Shown piece after piece: positions 1-10,049 of a stretch of DNA of 37,053 nucleotides. Where the stretch lies: assembly GCF_002811875.1 (NCBI RefSeq), contig NZ_NPDZ01000018.1, forward strand, positions 1 to 37,053, read 5' to 3'. Made by a program: the position numbers and the translations under genes. This DNA comes from Leptospira perolatii. GTDB taxonomy: Bacteria; Spirochaetota; Leptospiria; Leptospirales; Leptospiraceae. How positions within the stretch are numbered: the stretch's first letter is position 1; every line of letters begins with the position of its first letter. The notes under the pieces were generated by a model. The model had not been told where the DNA came from, searched no databases, and worked only from the letters and a program-made list of their open reading frames with translations.

Positions 1-225
1 TGTGCGGAAAACAATACCTTCGGAAAACCATCTGCTCCAACTGTAACCGCTGTAAGATAATCCAGTCGAAGCAAGGCCAAGTCTGTCAAATCTTCCTGGT
101 TGAGTGCTTCGTCTTTTAAGTGAGTGTGAACTAATCGTAAGCCTCTTAGTCTTGCTTCGACTGGATTATCTTACAGCGGTTACAGTTGGAGCAGATGGTT
201 TTCCGAAGGTATTGTTTTCCGCACA
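1..225. repeat. Perfect 75-bp inverted repeat (fold-back) at the window start
   Basis: Bases 1-75 are the exact reverse complement of 151-225 (paired positions sum to 226), with a 75-base spacer at 76-150. The spacer is not random. Read on the minus strand from 149 downward, 1-150 gives a continuous HflX frame ([20 protein letters not shown], then [12 protein letters not shown]) that joins the hflX frame resuming on the plus strand at 152. The true gene order is therefore the reverse complement of 150-76 followed by 151 onward, and 1-150 is a flipped copy of the gene's own upstream part. This is the signature of a snap-back chimera or contig-end artefact. A real inverted duplication is possible but would break hflX. 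Confidence 0.9.
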
Positions 226-1507
226 TGTGAACCCTGAAGAAGACGATGGCGAACCTTGGACGATCCTTCCGCGAAAACTAGCCGGACAATTGGAAGAAGG
301 AATCCTGGAGGAGATCCTAGAGATTGAATCTAGACTAGCACGCTTTAGGCGGAATCTAAAAGGAGCCCAAAAGGAGAATCGTGCATTTTTAGTAGGCGTC
401 TATCCTGAAACGCATAGAAAAAGAACTCCTGCGCAATCAATAGAAGAACTCAAGGAGCTTTGCAGAACTGCCGGAGTTCACGTAGTAGATTCATTCATTC
501 AGAGAAAAAATCGACTCGATCCGTCTACTGTGCTGGGCAAAGGAAAATTGGAAGAGATCGTTTTGAAAGCACTGCAAAAGCATGTGGAACTGCTCATTTT
601 CGATCTGGAACTGACTCCTTCTCAAGCGAAGAAAATCTCCGACTATGCAGATCTGAAAGTGATCGATAGAACCCAATTGATTTTGGATATATTTGCGAAG
701 AACGCAAAAAGCAGAGACGGTAAGCTTCAAGTTGAACTAGCTCAGCTGAAATATCTAAAAGGTCGACTGACGGAGTTAGACGACAATATGTCGAGATTGA
801 CAGGGGGAATCGGAGGAAGGGGTCCCGGAGAGACAAAACTCGAGATCGGAAAACGTAGAGTCGAAGAAAGAATTTCCAGGTTAGAGCAAGAATTAAAGTC
901 CCTGAAAAAGCGAAGAGAAACCGCCAGACGACGTAGAAAGAAAAATGAAATCCCAGTATGCGGAATCGTTGGATACACTAACGCCGGAAAATCTACATTG
1001 TTAAACGCATTAACAAAATCGCATGTACTTTCCGAAAACAAGCTCTTTGCCACGTTGGATCCTACCTCGAGAAGGATTCGTTTCCCTCAGGAAAGAGAAA
1101 TCATCATCTCCGATACAGTCGGATTTATCCACGATCTGCCGCCTGAATTGTCGAATGCATTCAAGGCAACTTTAGAAGAGTTGGGCGATTCGGACTTGCT
1201 CTTGCACGTAGTGGACGTATCCAATCCGGAGTACCAACTTCAAATGGAAGCTGTGGAATCCATATTAGAAGATCTAGGCCTTTCTGATATTCCCAGAATA
1301 TTGGTGTACAACAAGATAGACAATTTGCCTGAAGAGGCAAGGAGCGAGATTTTACGGGAAGTTGATCCTGAAACAGTATACGTCTCTGCTGTAAAAGGAT
1401 TCGGACTGGACGTGTTACTCGGTAGAATCGAAGAAAGGATTTATTCCGAAAGCTCGGCAAAAGTATCTCAGGCAAACGCGGCTTTCGCTTCTTCCATCGT
1501 GTGGTAA
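152..1507 (+). CDS. hflX: GTPase HflX, 5' end lost in the fold-back (partial)
   Basis: HflX is a ribosome-associated GTPase that splits or rescues stalled ribosomes under stress. The family's glycine-rich stretch [14 protein letters not shown] is present in the N-terminal domain. A long basic helical linker follows, then the G domain: P-loop [19 protein letters not shown] (G3) and NKID (G4). The frame is genuine from about base 152 ([10 protein letters not shown]). The nearest upstream start, a GTG at 104, would add about 16 residues translated from inverted sequence, so I do not accept it. The missing N-terminal part is encoded on the minus strand at 149-3. The 3' end overlaps the convergent STAS gene by 40 bases. 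The identity is secure; the true start lies outside what this window shows correctly. Confidence 0.93.
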   Translation: MLRLDYLTAVTVGADGFPKVLFSAHVNPEEDDGEPWTILPRKLAGQLEEGILEEILEIESRLARFRRNLKGAQKENRAFLVGVYPETHRKRTPAQSIEELKELCRTAGVHVVDSFIQRKNRLDPSTVLGKGKLEEIVLKALQKHVELLIFDLELTPSQAKKISDYADLKVIDRTQLILDIFAKNAKSRDGKLQVELAQLKYLKGRLTELDDNMSRLTGGIGGRGPGETKLEIGKRRVEERISRLEQELKSLKKRRETARRRRKKNEIPVCGIVGYTNAGKSTLLNALTKSHVLSENKLFATLDPTSRRIRFPQEREIIISDTVGFIHDLPPELSNAFKATLEELGDSDLLLHVVDVSNPEYQLQMEAVESILEDLGLSDIPRILVYNKIDNLPEEARSEILREVDPETVYVSAVKGFGLDVLLGRIEERIYSESSAKVSQANAAFASSIVW

Positions 1508-1839
1508 ATGGCTACCTTCTTAGGGAGCTCCATTAAGCGAATTACGTTTTCTAAAAAGTGATTCAACCCACCGATTACGATCTTGCCGTTGTGCTGATCC
1601 ACAGTTTTGATCAAAGTAAGTAGTGTAGCGACTCCTACGCTATTGATATATTCCAGCAGAGATAAATCTAGTATGATTTCGTAAATTGCATCATCAAAAA
1701 CAAAATTAATCTTTCGCGATATTTCAAACGCATTGGAATTCGTGACTTTTCCTTCCATTGTAACAAGTAAGACTTCTTTTTCGCCTACTGGTAGGCGTTT
1801 TGTCTCGATAAATAGACCTTCGAATTCCGTTCTAGCCAT
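1468..1839 (-). CDS. STAS-domain anti-sigma factor antagonist
   Basis: A 123-residue single-domain STAS protein of the SpoIIAA/RsbV type. In this family a dephosphorylated antagonist binds an anti-sigma kinase and frees its sigma factor or another partner. The phospho-acceptor loop is visible as [17 protein letters not shown] with Ser67 in the expected place, although the usual D-S is N-S here. The length fits a stand-alone antagonist. The ATG at 1839 is preceded by only a weak GGA. It is the last gene of a minus-strand run after hom and the 111-aa gene, 15 bases behind the latter, and its 3' end overlaps hflX. No cognate kinase or phosphatase gene lies nearby, so the partner must be elsewhere. 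Confidence 0.85.
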   Translation of the reverse strand: MARTEFEGLFIETKRLPVGEKEVLLVTMEGKVTNSNAFEISRKINFVFDDAIYEIILDLSLLEYINSVGVATLLTLIKTVDQHNGKIVIGGLNHFLENVIRLMELPKKVAIYHTMEEAKAAFA

Positions 1840-1854
1840 TATTAATAATCCAAG

Positions 1855-2190
1855 CTATAAATGTAACAATCCGTCTCTCAAAGTTGCACGAAGTTCGGTT
1901 CTTTCCGATAGGCTTTCCGGAGACGCATTTATCTTAGCGGTTCCCCGAATCAAAATTCGGATGCTTCCTTTTCCTTCGATAACTCCTTCGTAGTTCATAT
2001 ATATCCTGCGATGGTCGTCTTTCCTTAATAAGGTGACTTCTTCTCCTTTTTGTAAAAGTTCCCATCCGGAAACATACGTTCCGAACGTGATTAGACGAGA
2101 AATTCCCCCAGGATCCAAAAATAAATCTATATGTGGCTCCAAAATTCCTTCGTGCAACGAAAGCGTAAACGGGAGCTCCCAGTCTGGCAT
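1855..2190 (-). CDS. Conserved hypothetical protein, 111 aa
   Basis: I do not recognise a family. The protein is soluble, without signal peptide or membrane segment, and looks beta-rich (PHIDLFLDPGGISRLITFGT, then GSIRILIRGTAKI). The ATG at 2190 lies just behind the hom stop at 2195. A TTG at 2223 would overlap hom by 29 bases and is less likely. A GGAGG lies inside the hom 3' end, about 15 bases upstream, which is a long spacing. The position between hom and the STAS gene suggests a shared transcript. The function may concern signalling rather than amino-acid synthesis, but that is only inference from position. Confidence 0.7.
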   Translation of the reverse strand: MPDWELPFTLSLHEGILEPHIDLFLDPGGISRLITFGTYVSGWELLQKGEEVTLLRKDDHRRIYMNYEGVIEGKGSIRILIRGTAKINASPESLSERTELRATLRDGLLHL

Positions 2191-2194
2191 TCGA

Positions 2195-3484
2195 TTACAG
2201 CTTATCCTCCAATCGAATCGCAATCGAAGGCTCTAGAATAATCTCCAGCGAATCGATTCGGGCCAAAGATGTCTGAATGGAAGATTCAGAACAAGGATGA
2301 GTCACAACAACCACTTCTACTGGCTCGGAATCCGATTCATTTTGTCGGACAGAGGAAATCGAAACAGAATTCGATCCAAGCACCTTAGCTATTTCTGCGA
2401 GCACCCCTGGCTTATCCACGGTATTGAATCTTAGATAATATCTTGCCTCGGTTTGATTCGCTTCGGAGATCTCTGCTGCAGAAAACCGATTCTTCTCCGA
2501 GATCGGTTGGGTATCTCTTCGTGCACCGTAGTACAAAAGATCACTAACCACAGCAGATGCAGTAGGTAGAGAGCCGGCCCCTTTTCCCATTAACAATCCT
2601 GGTCCAGCAAATGCAGCTTTGTAATAAATCGCATTTGTCTCGTCCATCACGCTTGCAAATGCGTGGTGTTTCGGAATCATTACCGGTTGAACTCTAGCCT
2701 CGACCTTTCCATCCAACTTGCGAACCAAGCCTAAGAGTTTAATTCTATAACCTAACTCCGCTGCGAACTGAATGTCTAATCGCGTAATCTTTGTTATTCC
2801 CTCGACTGTAATGCTCTGTAAAGGAATTTTCTCCTTAAAAGCAAGAGATCCAATGATGCTGATTTTATGAGCAGTATCTATCCCCTCCACATCGAAACTT
2901 GGATCGGCTTCCGCAAAACCAGCCTTTTGCGCTAAAACCAACGCTTGGCCATAGTCCAGGTGCTCCCTTTCCATTTTGGAAAGAATAAAATTCGTAGTAC
3001 CGTTTAGAATTCCGTACAATCCGAGAATATTATCTCCCGATAAACAATTTCGGATCACTCGAATCACAGGGATTGCGCCGCCAACAGCGGCTTCGAATCC
3101 AATTTCGGTTCCGTTTTCTTCCGCTAGTTTGTAAATCGATTCTCCCTTTTGAGATAAAAGAGCTTTGTTCGCGGTGATTACGGTTTGCTTTGCTTTCAGG
3201 GAGGAAAGTAGGATTTTCTCCGCCACATCTACTCCGCCGACCAACTCTAGTATTACGTCGATGTCCGGATTTCCGGCTACCGTTCGAAAATCATCCGTTA
3301 TAATTGCTTCCGGAAAATCCTTTCGAACGGAGTGCAACTTTTCCAAGGATCGGGAGCAGATACTATGCACCTGAACTCGAATTCTCAATTCCTTTTCCAA
3401 ACTGCTGGCTTCCTCTTTTAGGATCTTAAGGACTCCTAAGCCGACCGTTCCAGCCCCGATCAATCCGACTCGAATCGTTTTCAT
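2195..3484 (-). CDS. hom: Homoserine dehydrogenase with C-terminal ACT domain
   Basis: Reduces aspartate semialdehyde to homoserine with NAD(P)H, at the branch to threonine and methionine. The N-terminal Rossmann motif is [17 protein letters not shown]. The catalytic domain shows the family stretch [14 protein letters not shown] and [18 protein letters not shown]-terminal ACT domain (about residues 348-420, starting [20 protein letters not shown]) indicates feedback control by an end-product amino acid. The length of 429 residues is normal for the monofunctional enzyme; there is no fused aspartokinase. The ATG at 3484 has AAGGA about 11 bases upstream. It is the first gene of the minus-strand run that continues into the 111-aa and STAS genes. 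Confidence 0.95.
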   Translation of the reverse strand: MKTIRVGLIGAGTVGLGVLKILKEEASSLEKELRIRVQVHSICSRSLEKLHSVRKDFPEAIITDDFRTVAGNPDIDVILELVGGVDVAEKILLSSLKAKQTVITANKALLSQKGESIYKLAEENGTEIGFEAAVGGAIPVIRVIRNCLSGDNILGLYGILNGTTNFILSKMEREHLDYGQALVLAQKAGFAEADPSFDVEGIDTAHKISIIGSLAFKEKIPLQSITVEGITKITRLDIQFAAELGYRIKLLGLVRKLDGKVEARVQPVMIPKHHAFASVMDETNAIYYKAAFAGPGLLMGKGAGSLPTASAVVSDLLYYGARRDTQPISEKNRFSAAEISEANQTEARYYLRFNTVDKPGVLAEIAKVLGSNSVSISSVRQNESDSEPVEVVVVTHPCSESSIQTSLARIDSLEIILEPSIAIRLEDKL

Positions 3485-3653
3485 TCTTGGACAATCCTTT
3501 AAGTTCGTTCCATTCGTTCGACCTTTTTCCAGACAAGAATTGGCCTTTCCAGTAAAGAGTTCGGATTTTTCTTTACGAAATGGGATGCTCGTGGTAGAGA
3601 CTCTATTTTACGACGGCCGAACGGTTCCGTCGAAAATTGAAGGAACCTTATTC

Positions 3654-4250
3654 ATGGCGAATCGTCGCAAGCCCCCTCGCAAATCTTCCGGTCACAAAAA
3701 GCAAGATTCTCATCACAAACAAGGCGGTGGGAAAGGAGGCCAGGGTGGCAAATTTAATAAGCGAAGACAAGGCCAAGGTCAGTCGAACCGTCAGCAAGAA
3801 CAGGTAGTCGCTTCCAAAATTTCGGAGACGATGAAGGAGCTCCCCAAAAGGAAACCTCCAGAAGGCGAAGATTCTTCCCGGAAAAGCCTGTTTCGCTTTA
3901 TTGCAGTTGTTGTAATCATTCTGGTCTTTTTCTTTGGGTATTTCATTTGCAGGGAATACCAAGACAAAACACCCGTTTATGGAAAAAGAGGATGGGATGA
4001 AACCGCCCACAAAAATATCGGCTGGAAAGAAGCTTCGGATCATTGCACGGAACGAGGAAAACGACTTCCGGACAGAGAACAGCTCAGAACGTTTAGCAAA
4101 AGGGCAGACGCAAAACTAAAGGCATTGGGAATTTTTTGGTCCTCTACACCGGAAGGAGATAGCGGATATTACAATACCGTAAATCTAAAGAATGGAGAAA
4201 TAGGCTCCAGTCCGGTCACAATGAAATTCTCCGCCATCTGCGTAAAGTAA
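3654..4250 (+). CDS. Membrane protein: basic disordered head, one TM, Lcl/DUF1566-like tail
   Basis: No named family covers the whole 198 residues. Residues 1-50 are very basic and low in complexity (K, R, G, Q, H). A single membrane segment follows (FIAVVVIILVFFFGYFICRE, about 83-102). The outer C-terminal part has the pattern of Lcl/DUF1566 or sulfatase-modifying-like domains: GWKEASDHCTERGKRLPDRE, then FWSSTPEGDSGYYNTVNL. The predicted topology puts the basic head in the cytoplasm and the domain outside. The ATG at 3654 has AGGA at good spacing. In-frame starts at 3585 and 3540 would add residues without a better ribosome site. A small inverted repeat (3611-3616 with 3627-3632) lies in the leader. 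The HAMP-TPR gene follows after 15 bases. Confidence 0.7.
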   Translation: MANRRKPPRKSSGHKKQDSHHKQGGGKGGQGGKFNKRRQGQGQSNRQQEQVVASKISETMKELPKRKPPEGEDSSRKSLFRFIAVVVIILVFFFGYFICREYQDKTPVYGKRGWDETAHKNIGWKEASDHCTERGKRLPDREQLRTFSKRADAKLKALGIFWSSTPEGDSGYYNTVNLKNGEIGSSPVTMKFSAICVK

Positions 4251-4265
4251 CCGGCTTTAAAATTC

Positions 4266-6482
4266 ATGATTGTCCTAACATTCGCGAGTATCAGCTATTT
4301 GACTGGGGCAATCTTAACCGGGTTATGCTCCTACTTTCTTCTATTTCGTCGTGATAAATTAGAAACAACTCTGCAGCTTGGGTGGATTTTTCTATTTTGT
4401 AGTATTCTACAGATTTCGTTTCTCTTAGGGACCTCACTTTACTATCAAACTTCCTTTTTGCATCGGTGGATCGCTCTTCCCTGCGTATTTTTGATCTGCA
4501 CTCATTTACTAAATTACTTTTATCTACTACATCCTCAGGCGTCTCCGAGATTCTCCAGGATTTTGATTGGATCCGGATATGCATTCTCTTTCGGTATATT
4601 AATTTTTCATATTGTTAGAACTCTCGGTGGAAATTCTACTTATTCATTTTCTGGTTCCGTTTTCGAAATCATTCAGCACACGGACGAGAAACTGATTGCT
4701 TGGATACTGATTCTATACCTGAGCGGTATCCTGATCTTCGGAGGAATTCGAGCTTTTCAAGCTTACAGGATCGACCTTAAGCTGCTCGCGCTGTCTATTT
4801 GGGTTCCATTTCTTTTGTTACTCGGGACCACGATCGCGTTTCACGCCAAAGAGATTGCCTTTCCGATTGAAAGAGCGTTCGCATTATCTTTTTGGAATCC
4901 GATTCTTTTGACCGCTCTATTTTTGACTTGGTTGGTTCACTTAAGAGCATCCGGAGAAGCATTCACTTTAAGAACCCCCTTGCTCCTTGGAATTTTGCTC
5001 TTGCTCTTGTTCGTATTTCAGGGAAGTAGCTGGTTGTTTCTTCAACCTGGCTTAGATTCCTTCCGAGATACTATAAAAGAAAGACAAAAGGCAGAGGACC
5101 TTCCTAAAAATTCATATACGGTAACTGTGCAAGATTCTCCTGGCTTTCCGGCTGGAACGTTCGGAGAATCCGATTTGTCTTTGTTTTCGGAAACAAGAAA
5201 AGATCTAATACTTTCTTTCCTTTGGGACAAACCAAAAGAGATTTCTCAGGAGTATCCTGCTTACGAAAAGGCTGCAGAAGATCTAAATAAGGTAGCAAAG
5301 AATTCCAAAGAATTCGAGGAGAAGCTTCTATCTCTCTCGAAGGAACTGGAGCCTTACCGAAGAAAAGTAGAGCACTTACGCGAAAAAGGATTTAAAGAAT
5401 CCGTAATTCTATTATTAAATCCGGAAGGCCACAAAAAGATTCTCTCAATCTATTTACAGGTTCTCTCGGGAAAGGTTCGCAACTCTCCTGCAGAAGGAGA
5501 CTCCCTGAAAATTCTGGTTTTGGATCAAATGAGAGAAATTGTGCCTGATGGCGAACCTAGATTCAGAAGAATTATAGGAACCCAAGCAGAATATTATTAT
5601 TCTATCATACAAAAGTCTCCAGGGAAAACTTCTGCAAAAGAGATCGGAATTCCTTACTCGGATTATCTGAAGTTTCAAACTGGATTACTGCTAAAACCTC
5701 TGATCGCCTTTCTACTCTGCCTGATTCTTTTCGGAATCGGTTCCTACTGGTTTTTGTCCTACTTGGTCTTTCTGCCCTTGGACAGATTATATTCCGGATT
5801 GGAATTGGTCACCGAGGGAGACCTGAACCGAGAATTGGGTGCCGAGGCCTGGGATGAAATAGGAAGCATTGCGGACCAGTTCAATCGAATGATTCAGGCG
5901 ATGAGAAACAGTATGGACAATCTGTTATCTGGGACAAACGAGAATCCGAACAAATCCGAAGGCGCTGTGAGCTCGATGACTCGGGCAAAAAATGATTTTT
6001 CAGCCTCGATTTCAGAATTGCCCGATAGGCAGTACAGCTTGCAGGAGTTGTTCCAACAAGTAAAGGCAACGAGCTCTCCGGACCAACTGAAAGCGATTCT
6101 AATGCAATTAGAGAGTATGCCGGGCGGAAGCAATCGATCCAAGTTGATACTCAAGACTGCTCTAAAACTCAAAGATTATAGAAGAGCACTTCACTCTGTA
6201 GAAACTCTTTTGGAATTCGGAAAATCTGACCCGGAGCTTCTATTCTTGTCTTCCTATTGCCATAAAAAGATAGGTGAGTACGAGAAGGCCATTGAACTTG
6301 CTGAGCAAACCCAAGAAATATCTCCGCAGCATTCTCAAAACAGACTGCATTTAGCAGAGCTTTACTATCTTTCCGGAAACTTAGAAAAAGCGACCCAATT
6401 GGCGACCAAGATTCGAATGGAAGAAGGACCTTCCCCAACCCTTTCAAAATTGCTGAATGCGATAGAAAAAAAATCCGGCTAG
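4266..6482 (+). CDS. Multi-TM sensor-like protein with HAMP domain and TPR tail
   Basis: A 738-residue membrane protein. About eight hydrophobic segments occupy residues 5-257. A largely hydrophilic, probably extracytoplasmic stretch follows at about 260-473. A final membrane segment (about 474-502) leads into a HAMP domain (about 500-555, with LELVTEGDLNRELGAEAWDE and IADQFNRMIQAM). The C-terminus (about 610-738) holds TPR-like helices, e.g. ELLFLSSYCHKKIGEYEKAI. Leptospira has many multi-TM/HAMP proteins ending in a PP2C phosphatase or cyclase. Here no such output domain is visible, and the TPR probably docks a partner. It is probably co-transcribed with the preceding gene and the dihydroorotase, whose ATG lies 15 bases after its stop. 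Confidence 0.8.
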   Translation: MIVLTFASISYLTGAILTGLCSYFLLFRRDKLETTLQLGWIFLFCSILQISFLLGTSLYYQTSFLHRWIALPCVFLICTHLLNYFYLLHPQASPRFSRILIGSGYAFSFGILIFHIVRTLGGNSTYSFSGSVFEIIQHTDEKLIAWILILYLSGILIFGGIRAFQAYRIDLKLLALSIWVPFLLLLGTTIAFHAKEIAFPIERAFALSFWNPILLTALFLTWLVHLRASGEAFTLRTPLLLGILLLLLFVFQGSSWLFLQPGLDSFRDTIKERQKAEDLPKNSYTVTVQDSPGFPAGTFGESDLSLFSETRKDLILSFLWDKPKEISQEYPAYEKAAEDLNKVAKNSKEFEEKLLSLSKELEPYRRKVEHLREKGFKESVILLLNPEGHKKILSIYLQVLSGKVRNSPAEGDSLKILVLDQMREIVPDGEPRFRRIIGTQAEYYYSIIQKSPGKTSAKEIGIPYSDYLKFQTGLLLKPLIAFLLCLILFGIGSYWFLSYLVFLPLDRLYSGLELVTEGDLNRELGAEAWDEIGSIADQFNRMIQAMRNSMDNLLSGTNENPNKSEGAVSSMTRAKNDFSASISELPDRQYSLQELFQQVKATSSPDQLKAILMQLESMPGGSNRSKLILKTALKLKDYRRALHSVETLLEFGKSDPELLFLSSYCHKKIGEYEKAIELAEQTQEISPQHSQNRLHLAELYYLSGNLEKATQLATKIRMEEGPSPTLSKLLNAIEKKSG

Positions 6483-6514
6483 TGTATTTTAGTACCAATG
6501 CGTACTAAAATACA
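6483..6514 (+). promoter_or_regulatory. Perfect inverted repeat enclosing the dihydroorotase start codon
   Basis: TGTATTTTAGTA (6483-6494) and TACTAAAATACA (6503-6514) are perfect 12-base arms. The 8-base loop CCAATGCG contains the pyrC ATG at 6498. No Shine-Dalgarno sequence precedes this ATG. As RNA, the hairpin would present the start codon in its loop; as DNA, it is operator-like. It is not a terminator: the stem is AT-rich and no T-run follows. Confidence 0.6.
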
Positions 6515-7775
6515 TAGGATCTCGGGCCGCTTCCAATCCAGTACGGAATCCTTCCTTGCGACAGTAGAGATCGATCAGAATACTGGCTTAATTTCTTCCG
6601 TAGAAAAAGGTAAAGTATTAGACTCTTCTAATGCTAGTTCGGAAGATTTAGTCTTCGATCCAAATACCGAAGTTATCTTTTCAGGATTCGGCGATATTCA
6701 CGTTCATGCAAGAGAAGACGAAACCGGAAAACATTGTTATAAAGAAGATTTTCAGAGTGCTAGCCTAGCCGCGATCAACGGGGGTGTGATCCACATCGCC
6801 GATATGCCAAACAATCCAGTTCCTCCAGTCGACGATTCGACCTACGAAAAAAAACTTACTCTTACAGAAAAGGCTCCAATTCATATCACTCTTTACGCAG
6901 GAATCGGTCCTCACACAAACCCATTATCAAAACATGTTCCATACAAAGCATTTATGGGGCCTTCGATCGGAGAGCTTTTCTTTCACTCGAATCAGGAACT
7001 AGAAAATACGATTCAAAAGTACCAAGGCAAAAACGTAAGTTTTCATTGTGAAGATCCCGAGATTCTAGAAAAGAACCAGTATGAAAAATACCATGAAGAT
7101 CGCAGACCAGCACTCGCAGAAACTCTCGCAACTGACTTTGCACTCTATTTGATTGAAAAATACGATCTACAAGGAAAGCTTTGCCATTACTCCACGAAAG
7201 ATGGACTACAAAAGATCATCGATGCCAAAAAGAGAGGAGTAAAAGTTACCTGCGAAGTAACTCCTACTCACCTGTATTTCGACAAATCCATGCTTACCGA
7301 TGAAAATAGACATTGGTTCCAAATGAATCCCCCCTTAAGAGGGCCCGAGGACAAAAAGGCTCTTTTGGAAGGAGTCAAAGACGGGTGGATCGATTATCTA
7401 GCCACCGACCATGCGCCCCATTCGATCGAAGAAAAGAAAAAAGGAACTTCTGGAATTTCTCAGTTAGACACATATTCACTTTTTGTAACATGGCTACATC
7501 GCAGCGCTGGACTATCCTTGGGCATCATATCCAAGATCTGTTCCGAAAACCCCGGTTCGTTTATTAACGAGTTCCTACCTTCAGAATACGGCAAAGGATA
7601 CGGATTTGTTGAAGCGGGATACTGCGGGAGCTTTACTGTCTTAAACTTTCACAAAGAAACAATATTCCAGAAAGAGGACATCAAAAGTAAAAGCGGATGG
7701 TCTCCGTTTGAAGGAGTTACTTTCCCTGGAAGCATTAGCTCAGTAATAGATCGTGGAATTTTGATACGAAACTGA
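6498..7775 (+). CDS. pyrC: Dihydroorotase (class I type)
   Basis: Interconverts carbamoyl-aspartate and dihydroorotate in pyrimidine synthesis, using a binuclear zinc site. Visible ligands are DIHVHARE (His68, His70), the lysine that is carboxylated in this family (Lys150 in YKAFMG), His183 in SFHCED, His258 in EVTPTHLYF and Asp304 in LATDHAPH. The length of 425 residues is normal. The loop after HVHARE reads DETGKH rather than the common PG-containing form. No other in-frame methionine occurs before residue 103, so the ATG at 6498 inside the inverted repeat is the likely start. It lies 15 bases after the HAMP-TPR gene, and a convergent terminator follows. An allantoinase or hydantoinase is less likely given the overall pattern. 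Confidence 0.9.
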   Translation: MRTKIHRISGRFQSSTESFLATVEIDQNTGLISSVEKGKVLDSSNASSEDLVFDPNTEVIFSGFGDIHVHAREDETGKHCYKEDFQSASLAAINGGVIHIADMPNNPVPPVDDSTYEKKLTLTEKAPIHITLYAGIGPHTNPLSKHVPYKAFMGPSIGELFFHSNQELENTIQKYQGKNVSFHCEDPEILEKNQYEKYHEDRRPALAETLATDFALYLIEKYDLQGKLCHYSTKDGLQKIIDAKKRGVKVTCEVTPTHLYFDKSMLTDENRHWFQMNPPLRGPEDKKALLEGVKDGWIDYLATDHAPHSIEEKKKGTSGISQLDTYSLFVTWLHRSAGLSLGIISKICSENPGSFINEFLPSEYGKGYGFVEAGYCGSFTVLNFHKETIFQKEDIKSKSGWSPFEGVTFPGSISSVIDRGILIRN

Positions 7776-7808
7776 GGATTGGTCGCTTGAATCGCAAACC
7801 AATCCTCA
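7773..7808. terminator. Bidirectional terminator hairpin between pyrC and thiolase
   Basis: TGAGGATTGGT (7773-7783) pairs perfectly with ACCAATCCTCA (7798-7808) across a 14-base loop, starting at the pyrC stop codon. The two flanking genes converge here. There is no strong T-run on either side, so efficiency is uncertain. Confidence 0.65.
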
Positions 7809-7834
7809 AACATTCTTGGATTTAATAAACTGGA

Positions 7835-9016
<1,182 letters not shown>

Positions 9017-9395
9017 GATTTCCTCTTTTTAGTTCGCATTCTATATTCGTAATTTTTAATATTGCTTTCAATTGAACAGTGTTAAGCAATGCTCTACCAT
9101 TTATCTTCCTTTTGAACAAGCTTTCATTCCTTAGACAACCATTCCTAAAACTAAAGATTTTGGTGTCTTTGTGGCAGTAACCATTTAAACCTTATTCTAG
9201 GGAAAGTCTTAGGAACTCTGTATAGATTCCATTTTTTGTATCTTACATTCCATTCCAAGTGTCTATTCTGATAAATTCCCCGAATTTGGAAAGGAAACTC
9301 TTGAAACCCCAGACACTTTTAGAGATACCTGGAGATGGACCCCTATTTACACATCTGTATACTTGGTCCAAAGATTCTGTCGCGAGGTCCAAAAA
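9017..9395. other. 379-base divergent intergenic region (thiolase / TetR)
   Basis: No convincing coding frame. It should contain both divergent promoters. On the plus side, TGGACC (9336-9341), 16 bases, then TATACT (9358-9363) is a plausible sigma-70 promoter 32 bases before the TetR ATG. On the minus side, TTGAAA near 9075 upstream of the thiolase could be a -35, but its -10 partner is poor. No clear long palindromic operator was found. Confidence 0.4.
9336..9363 (+). promoter_or_regulatory. Putative sigma-70 promoter of the TetR gene
   Basis: TGGACC and TATACT are separated by 16 bases, with TATACT one base off the TATAAT consensus. It ends 32 bases before the chosen ATG at 9396. Found by eye only. 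Confidence 0.4.
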
Positions 9396-10028
9396 ATGAC
9401 CACAGTTACTCGTCCCAAAAGACGCACTCGAAACAGCCTTAATAGAGAAACAATCGTTCAAGCAGCCTTTGAAATTCTGAATGAAGAAGGAATCGAAGGC
9501 CTATCGATGCGCAAGATTGCTGAAAAGTTAGATTGCAGCGTGGCAAGTCCTTACTCTCATTTCAAAAGTCAGGAAGACATTATTCGTATTCTGATCTCTC
9601 AGGGAGAAGCGCAGCTAACGGAAACTCTGAAAGTTGCCAAAACAAAAGGTAGGACCTCTTACGAACAATTAGTAGTAATCGCCAGAACCTATTATGAATT
9701 CTCTGGAAACAACCAAGAGCTGCACAAGGTCATGTTCAACACTGTCCATGGGCCTATGCACAGAAAGGCATTCCCAAAGCTACCGACTAGTTATCGTGTA
9801 TTTCTAGAAACGATTCGAGAAGGTCATAGATCTGGAGAATTTAGAATCTCCGAAGAAGAAATTCCTTCACTCGCTAGGACATTATATTCCTGGATGTACG
9901 GAATCATAGTTCTGGACATGACCGACATGCTGAAAAAGCGCGGAATGGGTGATCCGTTAGATGAAGGATTCCTATTCTTTAAGAAAATGCTTTTAGGTGA
10001 CGGATCGGAAAATCAGCTGCATTCCTAA
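9396..10028 (+). CDS. TetR/AcrR family transcriptional regulator
   Basis: 210 residues. The N-terminal TetR helix-turn-helix is clear (TIVQAAFEILNEEGIEGLSM, then IAEKLDCSVASPYSHFKSQE). The C-terminal ligand domain, with FSGNNQELHKVMFNTVHGP, resembles the WHG-type TetR C-terminal domain. Start: the ATG at 9396 has GAGG nine bases upstream; an upstream TTG at 9363 lies in the putative -10 element and is rejected. It is divergent from the thiolase, and such pairs often form a repressor with its acyl-CoA-responsive target. That link is inferred from position only. Confidence 0.88.
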   Translation: MTTVTRPKRRTRNSLNRETIVQAAFEILNEEGIEGLSMRKIAEKLDCSVASPYSHFKSQEDIIRILISQGEAQLTETLKVAKTKGRTSYEQLVVIARTYYEFSGNNQELHKVMFNTVHGPMHRKAFPKLPTSYRVFLETIREGHRSGEFRISEEEIPSLARTLYSWMYGIIVLDMTDMLKKRGMGDPLDEGFLFFKKMLLGDGSENQLHS

Positions 10029-10030
10029 AT

Positions 10031-10049
10031 AAGCACTCTTTGCTTTTTT
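10031..10049 (+). terminator. Short terminator hairpin after TetR
   Basis: AAGCA (10031-10035), 5-base loop, TGCTT (10041-10045), then a T-run to 10049. The stem is short, but it lies three bases after the TetR stop, and the T-run reaches the convergent rhodanese stop. Confidence 0.45.

Noticed and set aside
104..151. GTG start for HflX giving an N-terminus [16 protein letters not shown]
   Set aside because: These bases are part of the inverted copy; the real upstream coding sequence is found on the opposite strand.
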